Shown: positions 1 through 6,451, numbered from the stretch's first letter. The stretch: DNA of 11,291 nucleotides from DASZXJ01 sp035545895 (GCA_035545895.1 DASZXJ010000188.1:1-11291), one strand, 5' to 3'. The notes: generated by a model from the sequence alone, not told the origin. Numbers and translations are program-made.

Positions 1-67
1 TCATTCTGATTTGGTCATTCGTCATTGGGATTTTGTTGGTCATTGGGACTTGGCCATTGGTCATTCG
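1..67. repeat. Imperfect GGTCATT-type short repeats, cut by the window start
   Basis: The words GGTCATTC, GTCATTGGGA, GGTCATTGGGA, GGCCATTGG and GGTCATTCG occur in succession at about 13-20, 21-30, 38-48, 52-60 and 59-67, giving a degenerate tandem array of TCATT cores. No reading frame here looks like a real protein. Similar 'GGTCATTCGTCATTGGG' strings are remembered from intergenic regions of planctomycete-like genomes, but this was not checked. The array may extend left of the window. The rest of the non-coding start (68-206) shows only a small ACGGT-ATCCC-ACCGT inverted repeat at 116-130. Confidence 0.6.
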
Positions 68-206
68 ATCTCAGAATCAACGCCACCCCCCGCCACTGGT
101 TGCCTAGCGAACGAGACGGTATCCCACCGTACCCTCCTACGGATCAACTCGCAGCATTCGCCTGCATTGCGGCTGGCAGCGCAGCGGGGGATCGGCAGCT
201 TGGGGT

Positions 207-965
207 TTAGATCGGGGGATACCGAAAGACCGGTTGCGGGTAGGCTTGCTCGGCGTGCAATCCGTCGCGGCGGATGAGCAATTCCTCCATTGCTTCCATA
301 GCTCCAAGGCAGGTCGAGATTTGCGGATCGTCCAGCACGATATATCCGCCCGGCGCCATCACAGGCTTGATCGTGTCGTACGTGTACGCGACCGCGGAAT
401 AAATATCGCAATCAATGTGCGCGAGCGTCACCGCACCGAGTGAGGGCAAGGACTTGGGCAAGGAATCTTCGAATTGGCCTTCAATGAAATGAAGATTGCT
501 CAGACCGATTTCCGCGACGTAGTCGCGAAGGGCGACCAGGTTGACCTGCTTGAAATCACCTGCCTGGTGGATATCGATCTTCCGATCGGTGGGGGGCATG
601 CCCTCGAAGGTATCGAACGAATAGACGTTGACATTGGGAAGCAGTCGCCGGGCGAGGTACGCCATGAAAATCGCACTACCCCCCTGATAGCTGCCGAATT
701 CAACGATGTTGCCGGGTCCTAATTGAGCGAGGTAGAACTTGATGAGCATGAACAGATTCATCAGATTGGCCGGATGCAGCATTGTTCGGCCTTGCGCCAA
801 TTGGATGGCGGTACGAAAATCGGGATCGGCATCGCAAAGCTGGGGGATATTCCCGAATTGAATCCCACAGCCGCGGACGTAACCCTCAAATGGATTGCGC
901 CCGTTTCGGGGGTTCTTGTCCATGCCACGAATATCCTGGGGAAATTGAATCGACCAGTTGGACAT
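207..965 (-). CDS. TylF/MycF-like SAM-dependent O-methyltransferase
   Basis: Predicted 252-aa class I methyltransferase of the macrocin-O-methyltransferase (TylF) type, which transfers methyl from S-adenosylmethionine, usually to a sugar hydroxyl. Visible motifs are the SAM-binding glycine loop VEFGSYQGGS at about 88-97, the ribose-binding acidic strand end SFDTFEGMP (116-124), and the acidic HIDCDIYS (183-190) and LDDP (211-214) segments where this family binds a divalent metal. It looks cytosolic. The ATG at 965 (MSNWSIQF) is preferred over an upstream TTG at 1073, which would overlap the preceding gene and add a low-complexity, non-family N-terminus; neither has a good ribosome binding site. 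No glycosyltransferase or sugar-biosynthesis neighbour is visible, so the substrate is unknown. Family call firm, substrate open. Confidence 0.85.
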   Translation of the reverse strand: MSNWSIQFPQDIRGMDKNPRNGRNPFEGYVRGCGIQFGNIPQLCDADPDFRTAIQLAQGRTMLHPANLMNLFMLIKFYLAQLGPGNIVEFGSYQGGSAIFMAYLARRLLPNVNVYSFDTFEGMPPTDRKIDIHQAGDFKQVNLVALRDYVAEIGLSNLHFIEGQFEDSLPKSLPSLGAVTLAHIDCDIYSAVAYTYDTIKPVMAPGGYIVLDDPQISTCLGAMEAMEELLIRRDGLHAEQAYPQPVFRYPPI

Positions 966-1030
966 TGGTGCAGGGATTGTAACGCGGAAATCGAATCCCG
1001 CACGTGAGTTTGATTGGGGTTGGTTTAGCG

Positions 1031-1046
1031 CCGCCGCTTGCGGCGG
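1031..1046. other. GC-rich hairpin between iron-permease-like gene and methyltransferase gene
   Basis: CCGCCG-CTTG-CGGCGG forms a perfect 6-bp stem with a 4-base loop, flanked by GTTTAGCG on one side and GTTT on the other. It lies about 24 bases past the stop of the minus-strand iron-permease-like gene and before the methyltransferase start. On the minus strand no clear U-tract follows, so it is at most a weak terminator. It could instead be a copy of a dispersed extragenic palindrome. Confidence 0.5.
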
Positions 1047-1069
1047 GTTTCCGAGTTCTAAAGGAAAAA

Positions 1070-1528
1070 TCAATTGGTCGCATGGTCGTGATGATTTCCG
1101 GCTCTTTTGCGAAGCCGGTCAAATTCCTTGGAAAGTTCCTCCAATTCCTCGTCGCTGCAATCTTCAAGATCGACCAGCCTGTTGCGGGCTTTCTTATTGC
1201 GGGCGATGAGTTCATCGAGCTTGAGATGAATGGCTTTGGCATCCCGATTTTGAGTGGATTGGATCAGAAAAACCATGAGAAACGTGATAATCGTGGTGCC
1301 GGTGTTGATCACGAGCTGCCAGGTGTCTGAATAATGAAAAATCGGTCCAGAAATTGCCCACGCCAAGATGATGACGACTGCAATGATGAAGGCGACGGGC
1401 GAACCGACCGCAGTCGCCGTACGCGAAGCAAATTTGCGGAACAACTCGCGAACCGCTGACGCTTTTCTTGGAGTTTTCTCGGAATGCTCGTGTTCAGCCG
1501 TTCCTGCGGTTGGAAGTGCGGGGTTCAT
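1070..1528 (-). CDS. Low-affinity iron permease family small membrane protein
   Basis: Predicted 152-aa inner-membrane protein. A charged N-terminal tail (1-44) is followed by two hydrophobic helices (about 45-63 and 70-90), then a long charged C-terminal helix (about 95-145). The run SDTWQLVINTGTTIITF followed by FLIQSTQNRDAKAIHLKLDE (67-106) is the signature of the Iron_permease family (PF04120 type). The family was named for yeast Fet4, but the short bacterial members have no well-established transport function. The ATG at 1528 has GGAAAGG just upstream; an in-frame TTG at 1546 would place that ribosome binding site inside the gene and is rejected. The leader carries a long hairpin (1552-1584). 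The downstream methyltransferase on the same strand is separated by about 100 bases and a small hairpin, so co-transcription is possible but not shown. Confidence 0.88.
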   Translation of the reverse strand: MNPALPTAGTAEHEHSEKTPRKASAVRELFRKFASRTATAVGSPVAFIIAVVIILAWAISGPIFHYSDTWQLVINTGTTIITFLMVFLIQSTQNRDAKAIHLKLDELIARNKKARNRLVDLEDCSDEELEELSKEFDRLRKRAGNHHDHATN

Positions 1529-1551
1529 AAACCACCTTTCCTGCAAAAGTC

Positions 1552-1584
1552 CACGGCCGCCTCGATTTCATCGGGGCGGCCGTG
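1552..1584 (-). promoter_or_regulatory. Long hairpin in the leader of the iron-permease-like gene
   Basis: The arms CACGGCCGCC (1552-1561) and GGCGGCCGTG (1575-1584) are perfectly complementary. The pairing continues inward through a T-G wobble and CGAT/ATCG, giving about 15 pairs closed by a three-base loop (1567-1569). On the minus strand the hairpin ends 23 bases before the ATG at 1528, is followed by GACTTTTGC, and then by the ribosome binding site. It could be a 5'-UTR attenuator or stability element, or a terminator for transcripts entering from upstream. The stem is seen directly; the role is inferred. Confidence 0.55.
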
Positions 1585-1946
1585 ACTGGGAGGAGGAAGA
1601 ATGGGCCGTACAAAATCTAAATTCATATTTTCATTTTTCACGATCACTTCTAACGTTGCAGAATCATTGCCGACCGCGCGATTCGCGAACATCGGGGCAT
1701 CCCGCCTTGGTCCCGTCCAATTAAATCCGATCTGCTGCATCGGGGATTAGTGACACAAAACCCCTGGCAACCTTGGCTTGGCTCGGGGCATTTCTGAAGC
1801 AAACCGTTATTGAAATCGGAACCCTCTCTCGCCACTCGCCCGATATCTCGAATTCCGACCTGGGGCTACTGTTTAAGCGTGGTTTGAATCAAACAAATTG
1901 AAGCCACACCTTTGAACGGAATCGCCGACAAGAAAGGAGCGTTTTT
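1585..1946. other. Divergent intergenic region without a supported gene
   Basis: This space separates the minus-strand permease unit from the plus-strand lipoprotein and should contain both promoters. An A/T-rich patch at 1611-1639 is the most promoter-like stretch for the minus strand, but no convincing -35/-10 pair was found. On the plus strand, GGAACC (about 1819) and CGATAT about 17 bases further on are a weak alternative-sigma candidate. A 71-codon minus frame from 1740 has no ribosome binding site, reads through the 1552-1584 hairpin and resembles nothing known. Confidence 0.4.
1882..1894. promoter_or_regulatory. 13-bp inverted repeat upstream of the lipoprotein gene
   Basis: GTTTGA-A-TCAAAC is a perfect 6-bp inverted repeat around one central base, 52 bases before the ATG at 1947. 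It sits where an operator near the promoter or early leader could lie. No regulator for it is known from the sequence, and A/T-rich palindromes of this length can arise by chance. Confidence 0.3.
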
Positions 1947-2147
1947 ATGAAACGCATGTTGATGATGGTGATGCTTGCAGGTCCTGTCCTGAGTCTTCCC
2001 ATGTTAAGCGGCTGCGACCGCACCGTTGAGGAGAAAAAGGTTGAACGAACCACCTCCGACGGCACAACCGTGACCGATAAACAAAAGACCACGGAATCAC
2101 CGAGCGGCGACGTAAAGACGACGACTGAACACAAGGTTGATCGTTAA
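1947..2147 (+). CDS. Small predicted lipoprotein
   Basis: This 66-aa protein starts with a Lys/Arg-containing n-region (MKRM) and a hydrophobic core. The lipobox L20-S21-G22-C23 predicts cleavage before Cys23 and lipidation, leaving a mature peptide of about 44 residues. The mature part is polar and rich in Thr, Lys, Glu and Asp (DGTTVTDKQKTTESPSGDVK) and shows no fold-specific motif. AAAGGAG at 1933-1939, seven bases before the ATG, is a strong ribosome binding site. Similar tiny Thr/Lys-rich lipoproteins are often found beside envelope-stress genes. It is followed 60 bases later by a DUF3309-type peptide on the same strand. The lipoprotein call is strong; the function is unknown. Confidence 0.82.
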   Translation: MKRMLMMVMLAGPVLSLPMLSGCDRTVEEKKVERTTSDGTTVTDKQKTTESPSGDVKTTTEHKVDR

Positions 2148-2207
2148 AGCGGGGATTGGATTCGAGTATGAGAAACCTTTTAGAGCGCGGATAGCGCGGA
2201 GGATTTT

Positions 2208-2366
2208 ATGCTCTTTCTTATCATCCTGATCATTCTCCTGGTGGGCGCGGTTCCAGCTTGGCCATATAGCCGTAATTGGGGCTATGGACCCAGTGGCGGC
2301 TTGGGCGCGGTTCTTCTGATTGTGTTGATCCTGCTCATGCTGGGAGTAATTCCTGGACGCTTCTGA
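2208..2366 (+). CDS. DUF3309-type small membrane protein
   Basis: A 52-residue peptide consists of two hydrophobic helices (about 2-15 and 33-47) joined by a conserved loop. The loop, AWPYSRNWGYGPSGGLG (17-33), matches the WP-x-S-x-x-WGYGPSGGLG signature of the DUF3309 family. These are short proteins common in proteobacteria and planctomycetes, often among stress genes, with no known biochemical role. It is expected in the inner membrane. GGAGGA at 2198-2203 lies four bases before the ATG. The coding frame stays open and hydrophobic to the TGA. It lies between the small lipoprotein and the Rieske oxidoreductase, all on the plus strand with short gaps, so co-transcription is plausible. Confidence 0.9.
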   Translation: MLFLIILIILLVGAVPAWPYSRNWGYGPSGGLGAVLLIVLILLMLGVIPGRF

Positions 2367-2405
2367 ACAATTAAAGCGTCGCGTGCGAGTGACAGGGAGC
2401 GGCGT

Positions 2406-3953
2406 ATGAAAGTCTCCGATGGTGCAACATCTCCTGTTTGGAGTGAAGCAGTTCGGATTCCGGATTACCCACGGGTTTCGGAGAATTTGGACTGCGAGGT
2501 ATGCGTGGTAGGCGCTGGCATTGCCGGGCTTACCACTGCATATCTTCTGGTTTGTGAAGGACGCAATGTCATCGTGCTGGACGAAGGCCCGCTCGGTATC
2601 GGCCAGACCGGCCGAACCAGTGCTCATTTAGCCAGTGCAATCGACGACCGATTTCAAACGATCGAAAAAGAACTCGGGCTCGATGCCACGAAGACTTTGT
2701 ATCAGAGTCATTCGGCAGCCATCGATAAAATCGAGGAGATTTCGCAAACTGAGAAATTCGACTGTGATTTTCAAAGGCTAAATGGATATCTGTTCCGCGT
2801 GCCTGGCGATCCGTCGGATTTTCTCGGGCAGGAACGGGCCGCCGCGCAACGAGCAGGCTTTACCGATTGCGAACTCATCCCGGATTTGCAACTGGATGGC
2901 CGATCGATGGGCGCCTGCCTGCGCTTCGGCAATCAGGCGCGTTTCCATCCGATGAAATATTTGGTCGGCCTGGCCAAGGCAATCAAATCAAATGGCGGGC
3001 GGATTTTTACCGGTTGTCGCATCACGGATGTGAAAGGTGCAAATTCGAAGAAAAACGAAAGGGCCCGCGCATTGGTCGATGAAGGCCCTCTCGAAATCAC
3101 GGCCAATTCGATCGTCGTCGCCACCAACACGCCGTCGCCTATCAACGACTGGATGGGCATCTATATGAAGCAGGCACCGTATCGGTCGTATGTGGTGGGC
3201 GTGAGCGTTCCTCGCGGATCGGTCGCCGATGCGCTCTATTGGGACAATGCAGATCCCTATCATTATGTGCGACTTGAGTCGGCCGGTGATGAAGGCATTC
3301 TCCTGATCGGCGGCGAAGATCATAAAACCGGACAAACACCTTCGAATTTCCATCCGTTCGAAAAACTGGTGGAGTGGGGCAAGCGGATGTTTCCCATGAT
3401 CGGCGAGGTGAAATATCGCTGGTCCGGCCAGGTGCAGGAGCCTTCGGACGGCGTGGCATTCATCGGCCGGGCACCGACCGCCGGGGAAAACATTTACGTC
3501 ATCACCGGCGATTCAGGCATGGGCCTGACCCACGGCACGCTCGGTGCAATGCTCGTCAGCGACTTGATCGCGCACCGGCCCAATACATGGGAAACGCTGT
3601 ACGATCCGCATCGCAAGCAATTCAACGTCGAAGCCGTGTCGGAAAACGTCAATGCGGTTTCCAGTTACAAGGATTTCTTCACGCCCGGAGAAATTGGGTC
3701 ATCTTATGACCTGCGTCCGGGAAGCGGCGCAATTCTTCGAGAGGGGTTGAAAAAATATGCAGTCTATCGTGCGAATAATGGAAAGGTGCACAAATGCTCT
3801 GCCGTTTGCACGCATCTGGGTTGCCTCGTTTCGTTCAATTCAATTGAAAAGACGTGGGATTGTCCCTGTCATGGAAGCCGCTTTGATATCGACGGCCATG
3901 TGCTCATGGGCCCGGCGGTGACCGATCTAAAACCCGTTCCGAATGAACATTGA
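2406..3953 (+). CDS. FAD-dependent oxidoreductase with C-terminal Rieske [2Fe-2S] domain
   Basis: This 515-aa fusion protein has an N-terminal DAO-type FAD domain with the dinucleotide motif VVGAGIAG (34-41) and the TGRTSAHLAS segment typical of the glycine-oxidase-like group. A substrate region fills the middle. FAD-domain closure comes near IYVITGDSGMGLTHG. A Rieske domain occupies about 420-515, with C468-T-H470-L-G-C473 and C486-P-C488-H489. C468, H470, C486 and H489 would bind the 2Fe-2S cluster, and C473 with C488 could form the stabilising disulfide of bc1-type Rieske proteins. The architecture is that of Bacillus YhfW-like proteins. No signal peptide is seen, so it is probably cytosolic. 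The substrate is unknown. A GGGAG site precedes the ATG by six bases. A 42-aa membrane peptide and an SDR follow on the same strand. Confidence 0.93.
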   Translation: MKVSDGATSPVWSEAVRIPDYPRVSENLDCEVCVVGAGIAGLTTAYLLVCEGRNVIVLDEGPLGIGQTGRTSAHLASAIDDRFQTIEKELGLDATKTLYQSHSAAIDKIEEISQTEKFDCDFQRLNGYLFRVPGDPSDFLGQERAAAQRAGFTDCELIPDLQLDGRSMGACLRFGNQARFHPMKYLVGLAKAIKSNGGRIFTGCRITDVKGANSKKNERARALVDEGPLEITANSIVVATNTPSPINDWMGIYMKQAPYRSYVVGVSVPRGSVADALYWDNADPYHYVRLESAGDEGILLIGGEDHKTGQTPSNFHPFEKLVEWGKRMFPMIGEVKYRWSGQVQEPSDGVAFIGRAPTAGENIYVITGDSGMGLTHGTLGAMLVSDLIAHRPNTWETLYDPHRKQFNVEAVSENVNAVSSYKDFFTPGEIGSSYDLRPGSGAILREGLKKYAVYRANNGKVHKCSAVCTHLGCLVSFNSIEKTWDCPCHGSRFDIDGHVLMGPAVTDLKPVPNEH

Positions 3954-3980
3954 CCTGAAGACACAGACAAAGGAGCTACC

Positions 3981-4109
3981 ATGCAAATGATTTCAGAAGT
4001 CGCGATGCCGATGGCAGCGGCTGGTTATTCGCTGCTATATCTTCTTTTTGGCGGCGGGTTGGGCGGAGCCATTCTTATCTTCTTCGTTGCCAAAATGCTT
4101 GGGAAATAG
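3981..4109 (+). CDS. 42-aa single-pass membrane peptide, unknown function
   Basis: This small gene is preceded by AAAGGAG at 3969-3975, five bases before the ATG, one of the best ribosome binding sites in the window. The peptide has a short polar N-terminus (MQMISEVAMP), then a continuous glycine-rich hydrophobic stretch (about 14-37, with LLFGGGLGGAILIFF), and ends in AKMLGK. One transmembrane helix is likely. It begins 27 bases after the Rieske oxidoreductase stop and ends four bases before the ATG of the SDR gene. It therefore sits inside a tight three-gene unit and may couple SDR translation. I do not recognise the family. A longer SDR frame from a TTG at 4048 would overlap it; the strong ribosome binding site and hydrophobic composition favour the separate peptide. 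Confidence 0.75.
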   Translation: MQMISEVAMPMAAAGYSLLYLLFGGGLGGAILIFFVAKMLGK

Positions 4110-4113
4110 CGCG

Positions 4114-4935
4114 ATGCCGCAGTCTTTCACGATTCGCAGGGACCGCTTGCCCGATCGGCTCTTCGGTAAGCGGTCCGTTCTTGTTACCGGCGCTGCCGGA
4201 AACATCGGATTGTACTTTGCTGAACATTCCAGCTCGCGCTACGCGCTGCGACTGATGGTGCATCAGGAAGGCGAGATCGAAAAGTTAAAAAAATGGGGTG
4301 AAGTCGTTGTTGCTGATCTTTCGGATATCGAGCGACTGCAACAGCATTGCCAGGGAATTGACACGGTCGTCCATCTGGCGGCCGACCCCAGTCCAAAGGC
4401 GGAGTGGGAATCATTGTTACCGGCCAACATCGTCGGAACCTACAACATGATGATGGCTGCCTTGCAGGCAGGGTGCAGGCGGGTGATTTACGCGTCCAGT
4501 ATTCATGCAGTCATGGGTAATCCGGTTGATGTTCAGTCGAGAACCAGCGATCCGGTCAATCCCGGCGATTTGTATGGCGTGACCAAATGCTTCGGCGAAG
4601 CGCTGGGCCGATATCTTGCCGGGCAAAAAGGACTTTCAGTAATTGCACTACGGATTGGAGCATTTCAACCCATCGAAGCCGCCCAAAGACCCGAAGGCCT
4701 CTCAATGCTCGATATTTTCGTCTCGCAACGCGATCTCAACCAACTGATCGAAAAGTGCATCGATGACCCAATGCTTCAGTGGGCCATCTTCAACGGATTA
4801 AGCGACAATCGCTTCAAAAGGCTTGATATTTCCGATGCCCGCGAGTTGGTCGGCTATGCGCCACAGGACGATTTGACCCAGGAGAATCTGCTCATCAAAT
4901 CCCTGCATCTAAAAGAGACCGTGAATTCGCGTTGA
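4114..4935 (+). CDS. NAD(P)-dependent epimerase/dehydratase family SDR
   Basis: Predicted 273-aa extended short-chain dehydrogenase/reductase. It shows the Rossmann motif TGAAGNIG (25-32), an acidic strand end VVADLSD, the NAG-like HLAA segment, a catalytic Ser in YASSIHAV (about 128-129) and the YGVTK pair (Y154, K158). Such enzymes oxidise, epimerise or dehydrate sugar substrates. The ASSIHAV...YGVTKCFGEAL pattern and short length recall uronate-dehydrogenase-like members, but the substrate cannot be fixed. The ATG at 4114 (MPQSFTIRR) is four bases after the stop of the 42-aa peptide. No strong ribosome binding site of its own is seen, suggesting translational coupling. It probably belongs to the same transcript as the Rieske oxidoreductase. 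Confidence 0.88.
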   Translation: MPQSFTIRRDRLPDRLFGKRSVLVTGAAGNIGLYFAEHSSSRYALRLMVHQEGEIEKLKKWGEVVVADLSDIERLQQHCQGIDTVVHLAADPSPKAEWESLLPANIVGTYNMMMAALQAGCRRVIYASSIHAVMGNPVDVQSRTSDPVNPGDLYGVTKCFGEALGRYLAGQKGLSVIALRIGAFQPIEAAQRPEGLSMLDIFVSQRDLNQLIEKCIDDPMLQWAIFNGLSDNRFKRLDISDARELVGYAPQDDLTQENLLIKSLHLKETVNSR

Positions 4936-5102
4936 TATGCTTTTCCAGCGCAAACCAAACCAATGCGCTTCGCTCAAAACCCCTAAGTATTCTCCTGATG
5001 CAATATCTGAGTAAAAATCAAGCGATCATCGGGTGGTGATCCTGATCGTTGCTGATTTGCTGGTCATGTATTCTTGGGCTTGAGGATTTAGGAGTACAAA
5101 AA

Positions 5103-5480
5103 ATGACTGGATCAAGTGATTGTGGAACCGTGCCGCACGATCGAATTCAAGCCTGGCAAAACGACTTGGCTCAGATCGTGCGATACATCCAGCCCTGGTG
5201 GATGGCTGCTGAGGAATTGCCGATCTGGGTGCAAAATTATGCCCAGGTTCGGTCGCTGGTTTCTTCGATGGAAAAGCGCGTTGAAGAATTGGCACAATTG
5301 ATACTGCCGGTCGTGACGGCAAATTGCCGCGCACCGGTCGAAGACGTTGATCGCATTGAAACAGAGTTGACGGCGCTTTCGCACATGGCGCATCGTTTCG
5401 ATAGCCAGCTTCGTCAGGAAGTTCCGCAGCGCATATTTGAGCCGAAATTTGAGGCAATGGCTTTGCAGGTGAGTGCATAG
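5103..5480 (+). CDS. Hypothetical 125-aa helical protein, family not recognised
   Basis: The ATG at 5103 has TAGGAG at 5089-5094, eight bases upstream; an in-frame ATG at 5049 lacks one and adds a stretch unlike the rest. The protein appears soluble and mostly alpha-helical. It has a Trp-rich segment (IQPWWMAAEELPIWVQNY, 29-46), an amphipathic run SMEKRVEELAQLI (55-67), a short Pro/Cys break (VVTANCRAPVED) and a second helical part (83-108). No signal peptide, membrane segment or catalytic motif is evident. It is separated from the upstream SDR by 167 bases, so it may start a new unit, and is followed after 23 bases by the ESFPASDPP-tail membrane protein, with which it is probably co-transcribed. 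No function is proposed. Confidence 0.72.
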   Translation: MTGSSDCGTVPHDRIQAWQNDLAQIVRYIQPWWMAAEELPIWVQNYAQVRSLVSSMEKRVEELAQLILPVVTANCRAPVEDVDRIETELTALSHMAHRFDSQLRQEVPQRIFEPKFEAMALQVSA

Positions 5481-5503
5481 CGAATATCTGGAGGAAACAA
5501 ATC

Positions 5504-5905
5504 ATGGCTACTCCTCGATATATTGTAAAAAAGATTGGCAAGGACTATTTCCCAATTCGCGTCGATTCGTGTGATGCTCCCATGCGGGCGGGGCTCATTG
5601 CCGGCGGCATAACGCTGTTTGCATGGGGAGCGTCTCGAAACGGGCTTTTTCCGGTACTCGCTGTGATCGCCGGCGGAGCGCTGGCTTACCGCGGCTTTAC
5701 CGGGTCGAGCGTCATCGATGCGTTGCAAAGTGATAAAGCTCGCGCAGGCAGTCCCAGCGATGCGCCTTCCTATCACCACAAAGGCCGCAAGAGCGGGCAA
5801 TTGCCCGCCAATGCAATCGATGAAGCCTCGATGGAATCGTTTCCAGCAAGCGATCCGCCTTCTTCAATGCGATCATCCGATGTTGTACCTGATGCGGCGG
5901 TTTAA
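5504..5905 (+). CDS. Two-helix membrane protein (YgaP/DUF2892-like) with DEASxESFPASDPP tail
   Basis: This 133-aa protein has a polar N-terminus (1-26) and two glycine-rich hydrophobic helices (about 28-45 and 47-64, ending AYRGFTG). These resemble the YgaP-type transmembrane hairpin (DUF2892-like). A hydrophilic tail follows, carrying DEASMESFPASDPPS at 106-120. The DEAxxESFPASDPP motif recurs at the ends of many small bacterial stress-associated proteins; its role is unknown. GGAGGA at 5490-5495 precedes the ATG by eight bases. An intrinsic terminator (5958-5993) follows, so this is probably the last gene of the unit that begins at 5103. The helices and tail motif are clear; the exact family is less certain. 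Confidence 0.82.
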   Translation: MATPRYIVKKIGKDYFPIRVDSCDAPMRAGLIAGGITLFAWGASRNGLFPVLAVIAGGALAYRGFTGSSVIDALQSDKARAGSPSDAPSYHHKGRKSGQLPANAIDEASMESFPASDPPSSMRSSDVVPDAAV

Positions 5906-5957
5906 CTTATTTACGCGCCGGATTATGTGGCCAATTTACCGCCTCACAGATTGATAT

Positions 5958-5993
5958 TGCCCGCGCGGCCAATAGGGTCGTTCGGGCATTTTT
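5958..5993 (+). terminator. Probable intrinsic terminator after the ESFPASDPP-tail gene
   Basis: TGCCCG (5958-5963) pairs with CGGGCA (5983-5988). Inside this, CGGCC (5966-5970) pairs with GGTCG (5976-5980) through one G-T wobble, leaving an AATAG loop and a small internal bulge. A TTTTT run at 5989-5993 follows directly. It lies about 50 bases past the stop at 5905, in the right orientation. Confidence 0.68.
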
Positions 5994-6246
5994 CTTTGGG
6001 CTTTGTCATTTCAATCATCAGGGAATATCGCACATCGCTTTTTCGCGCAAGCCGTATAGGCCTGTCCACGTTTGCCCGATACTCCGGATTTTTCGCAAAA
6101 CCTACATTCTGGTTGGATGATGAAGTCACAAGCCGACAACGTCGGATATCACTCAACTTCAGATCGATTCAATGCGTGCCGGCGTGGTGCCGACCAGGTG
6201 ATCTTGGTGATCTTGTCCTTCATCCAATAGAAGAAAGGAGGTTCCT
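5994..6246. other. Intergenic region upstream of the entericidin-like gene
   Basis: With the terminator, this completes a gap of about 340 bases without a supported gene. It holds a small CCGAC-AAC-GTCGG inverted repeat (6133-6145) and a perfect 9-bp tandem duplication of GGTGATCTT (6197-6214), 33 bases before the GTG start at 6247. The promoter for the entericidin-like gene is expected here, but no convincing -35/-10 pair was identified. The frame open across this region lacks a ribosome binding site and has no protein-like features. Confidence 0.4.
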
Positions 6247-6402
6247 GTGCGTGCAAGGAATCTGGTTACGCGTGCGATTGTTGTTGTTCTTCTGTCGATG
6301 GTTGGAACGTCGGCCATCGGTTGCAACACCATTCATGGTGCCGGCAGGGATGTCGAGCGTGGTGGAGAAAAGATCCAGGACGCGGCTGATCGAAATCGAT
6401 GA
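6247..6402 (+). CDS. Entericidin EcnA/EcnB family lipoprotein
   Basis: Short gene starting with GTG, preceded by AAAGGAGG at 6234-6241 with five bases spacing. The 51-aa precursor has a basic start (MRARNLVTR), a hydrophobic core and a signal-peptidase-II-type end (SAIG-C26). The mature part CNTIHGAGRDVERGGEKIQD (26-45) matches the G-C-N-T-x-x-GAG-x-D-x-x-x-GG-x-x-I-x-D signature of entericidin-type peptides. In enterobacteria, EcnA and EcnB are an antidote/toxin lipoprotein pair linked to stationary-phase lysis. In most other bacteria a single copy occurs with no proven toxic role. Only one member is present here, so the toxin pair is not demonstrated. The double PRC-barrel gene starts 49 bases downstream. 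Confidence 0.92.
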   Translation: MRARNLVTRAIVVVLLSMVGTSAIGCNTIHGAGRDVERGGEKIQDAADRNR

Positions 6403-6451
6403 TCGTGCTTTTTTCGATTTTCCAATATTGGTTTTATAAGGAGTTTTTATC

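Noticed and set aside
966..1073. N-terminal extension of the methyltransferase from a TTG at 1073
   Set aside because: It overlaps the stop of the preceding gene, has no ribosome binding site and encodes a non-family stretch; it also covers the 1031-1046 hairpin.
1525..1740. 71-codon minus-strand frame upstream of the iron-permease-like gene
   Set aside because: No ribosome binding site at the ATG, no recognisable family, and it reads straight through the long hairpin at 1552-1584.
2097..2627. 176-codon minus frame opposite the DUF3309-type gene and the start of the Rieske oxidoreductase
   Set aside because: It runs antisense to two well-supported genes and has no family features or ribosome binding site.
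4048..4113. N-terminal extension of the SDR from a TTG at 4048
   Set aside because: It overlaps the 42-aa peptide frame, which has a strong ribosome binding site; the SDR Rossmann fold is complete from the ATG at 4114.
4947..4969. Possible terminator after the SDR (AGCGCA...TGCGCT)
   Set aside because: Only six pairs with an 11-base loop and no U-tract; too weak to list.
6247..6402. Entericidin toxin-antidote pair
   Set aside because: Only one entericidin-like gene is present; no second lipoprotein of this type lies next to it, so a toxin/antidote system is not supported.
5927..6439. 170-codon plus frame across the region before and over the entericidin-like gene
   Set aside because: Arg/Phe-rich composition typical of a spurious frame, no ribosome binding site, and it overlaps a terminator and the clear entericidin-like gene in another frame.
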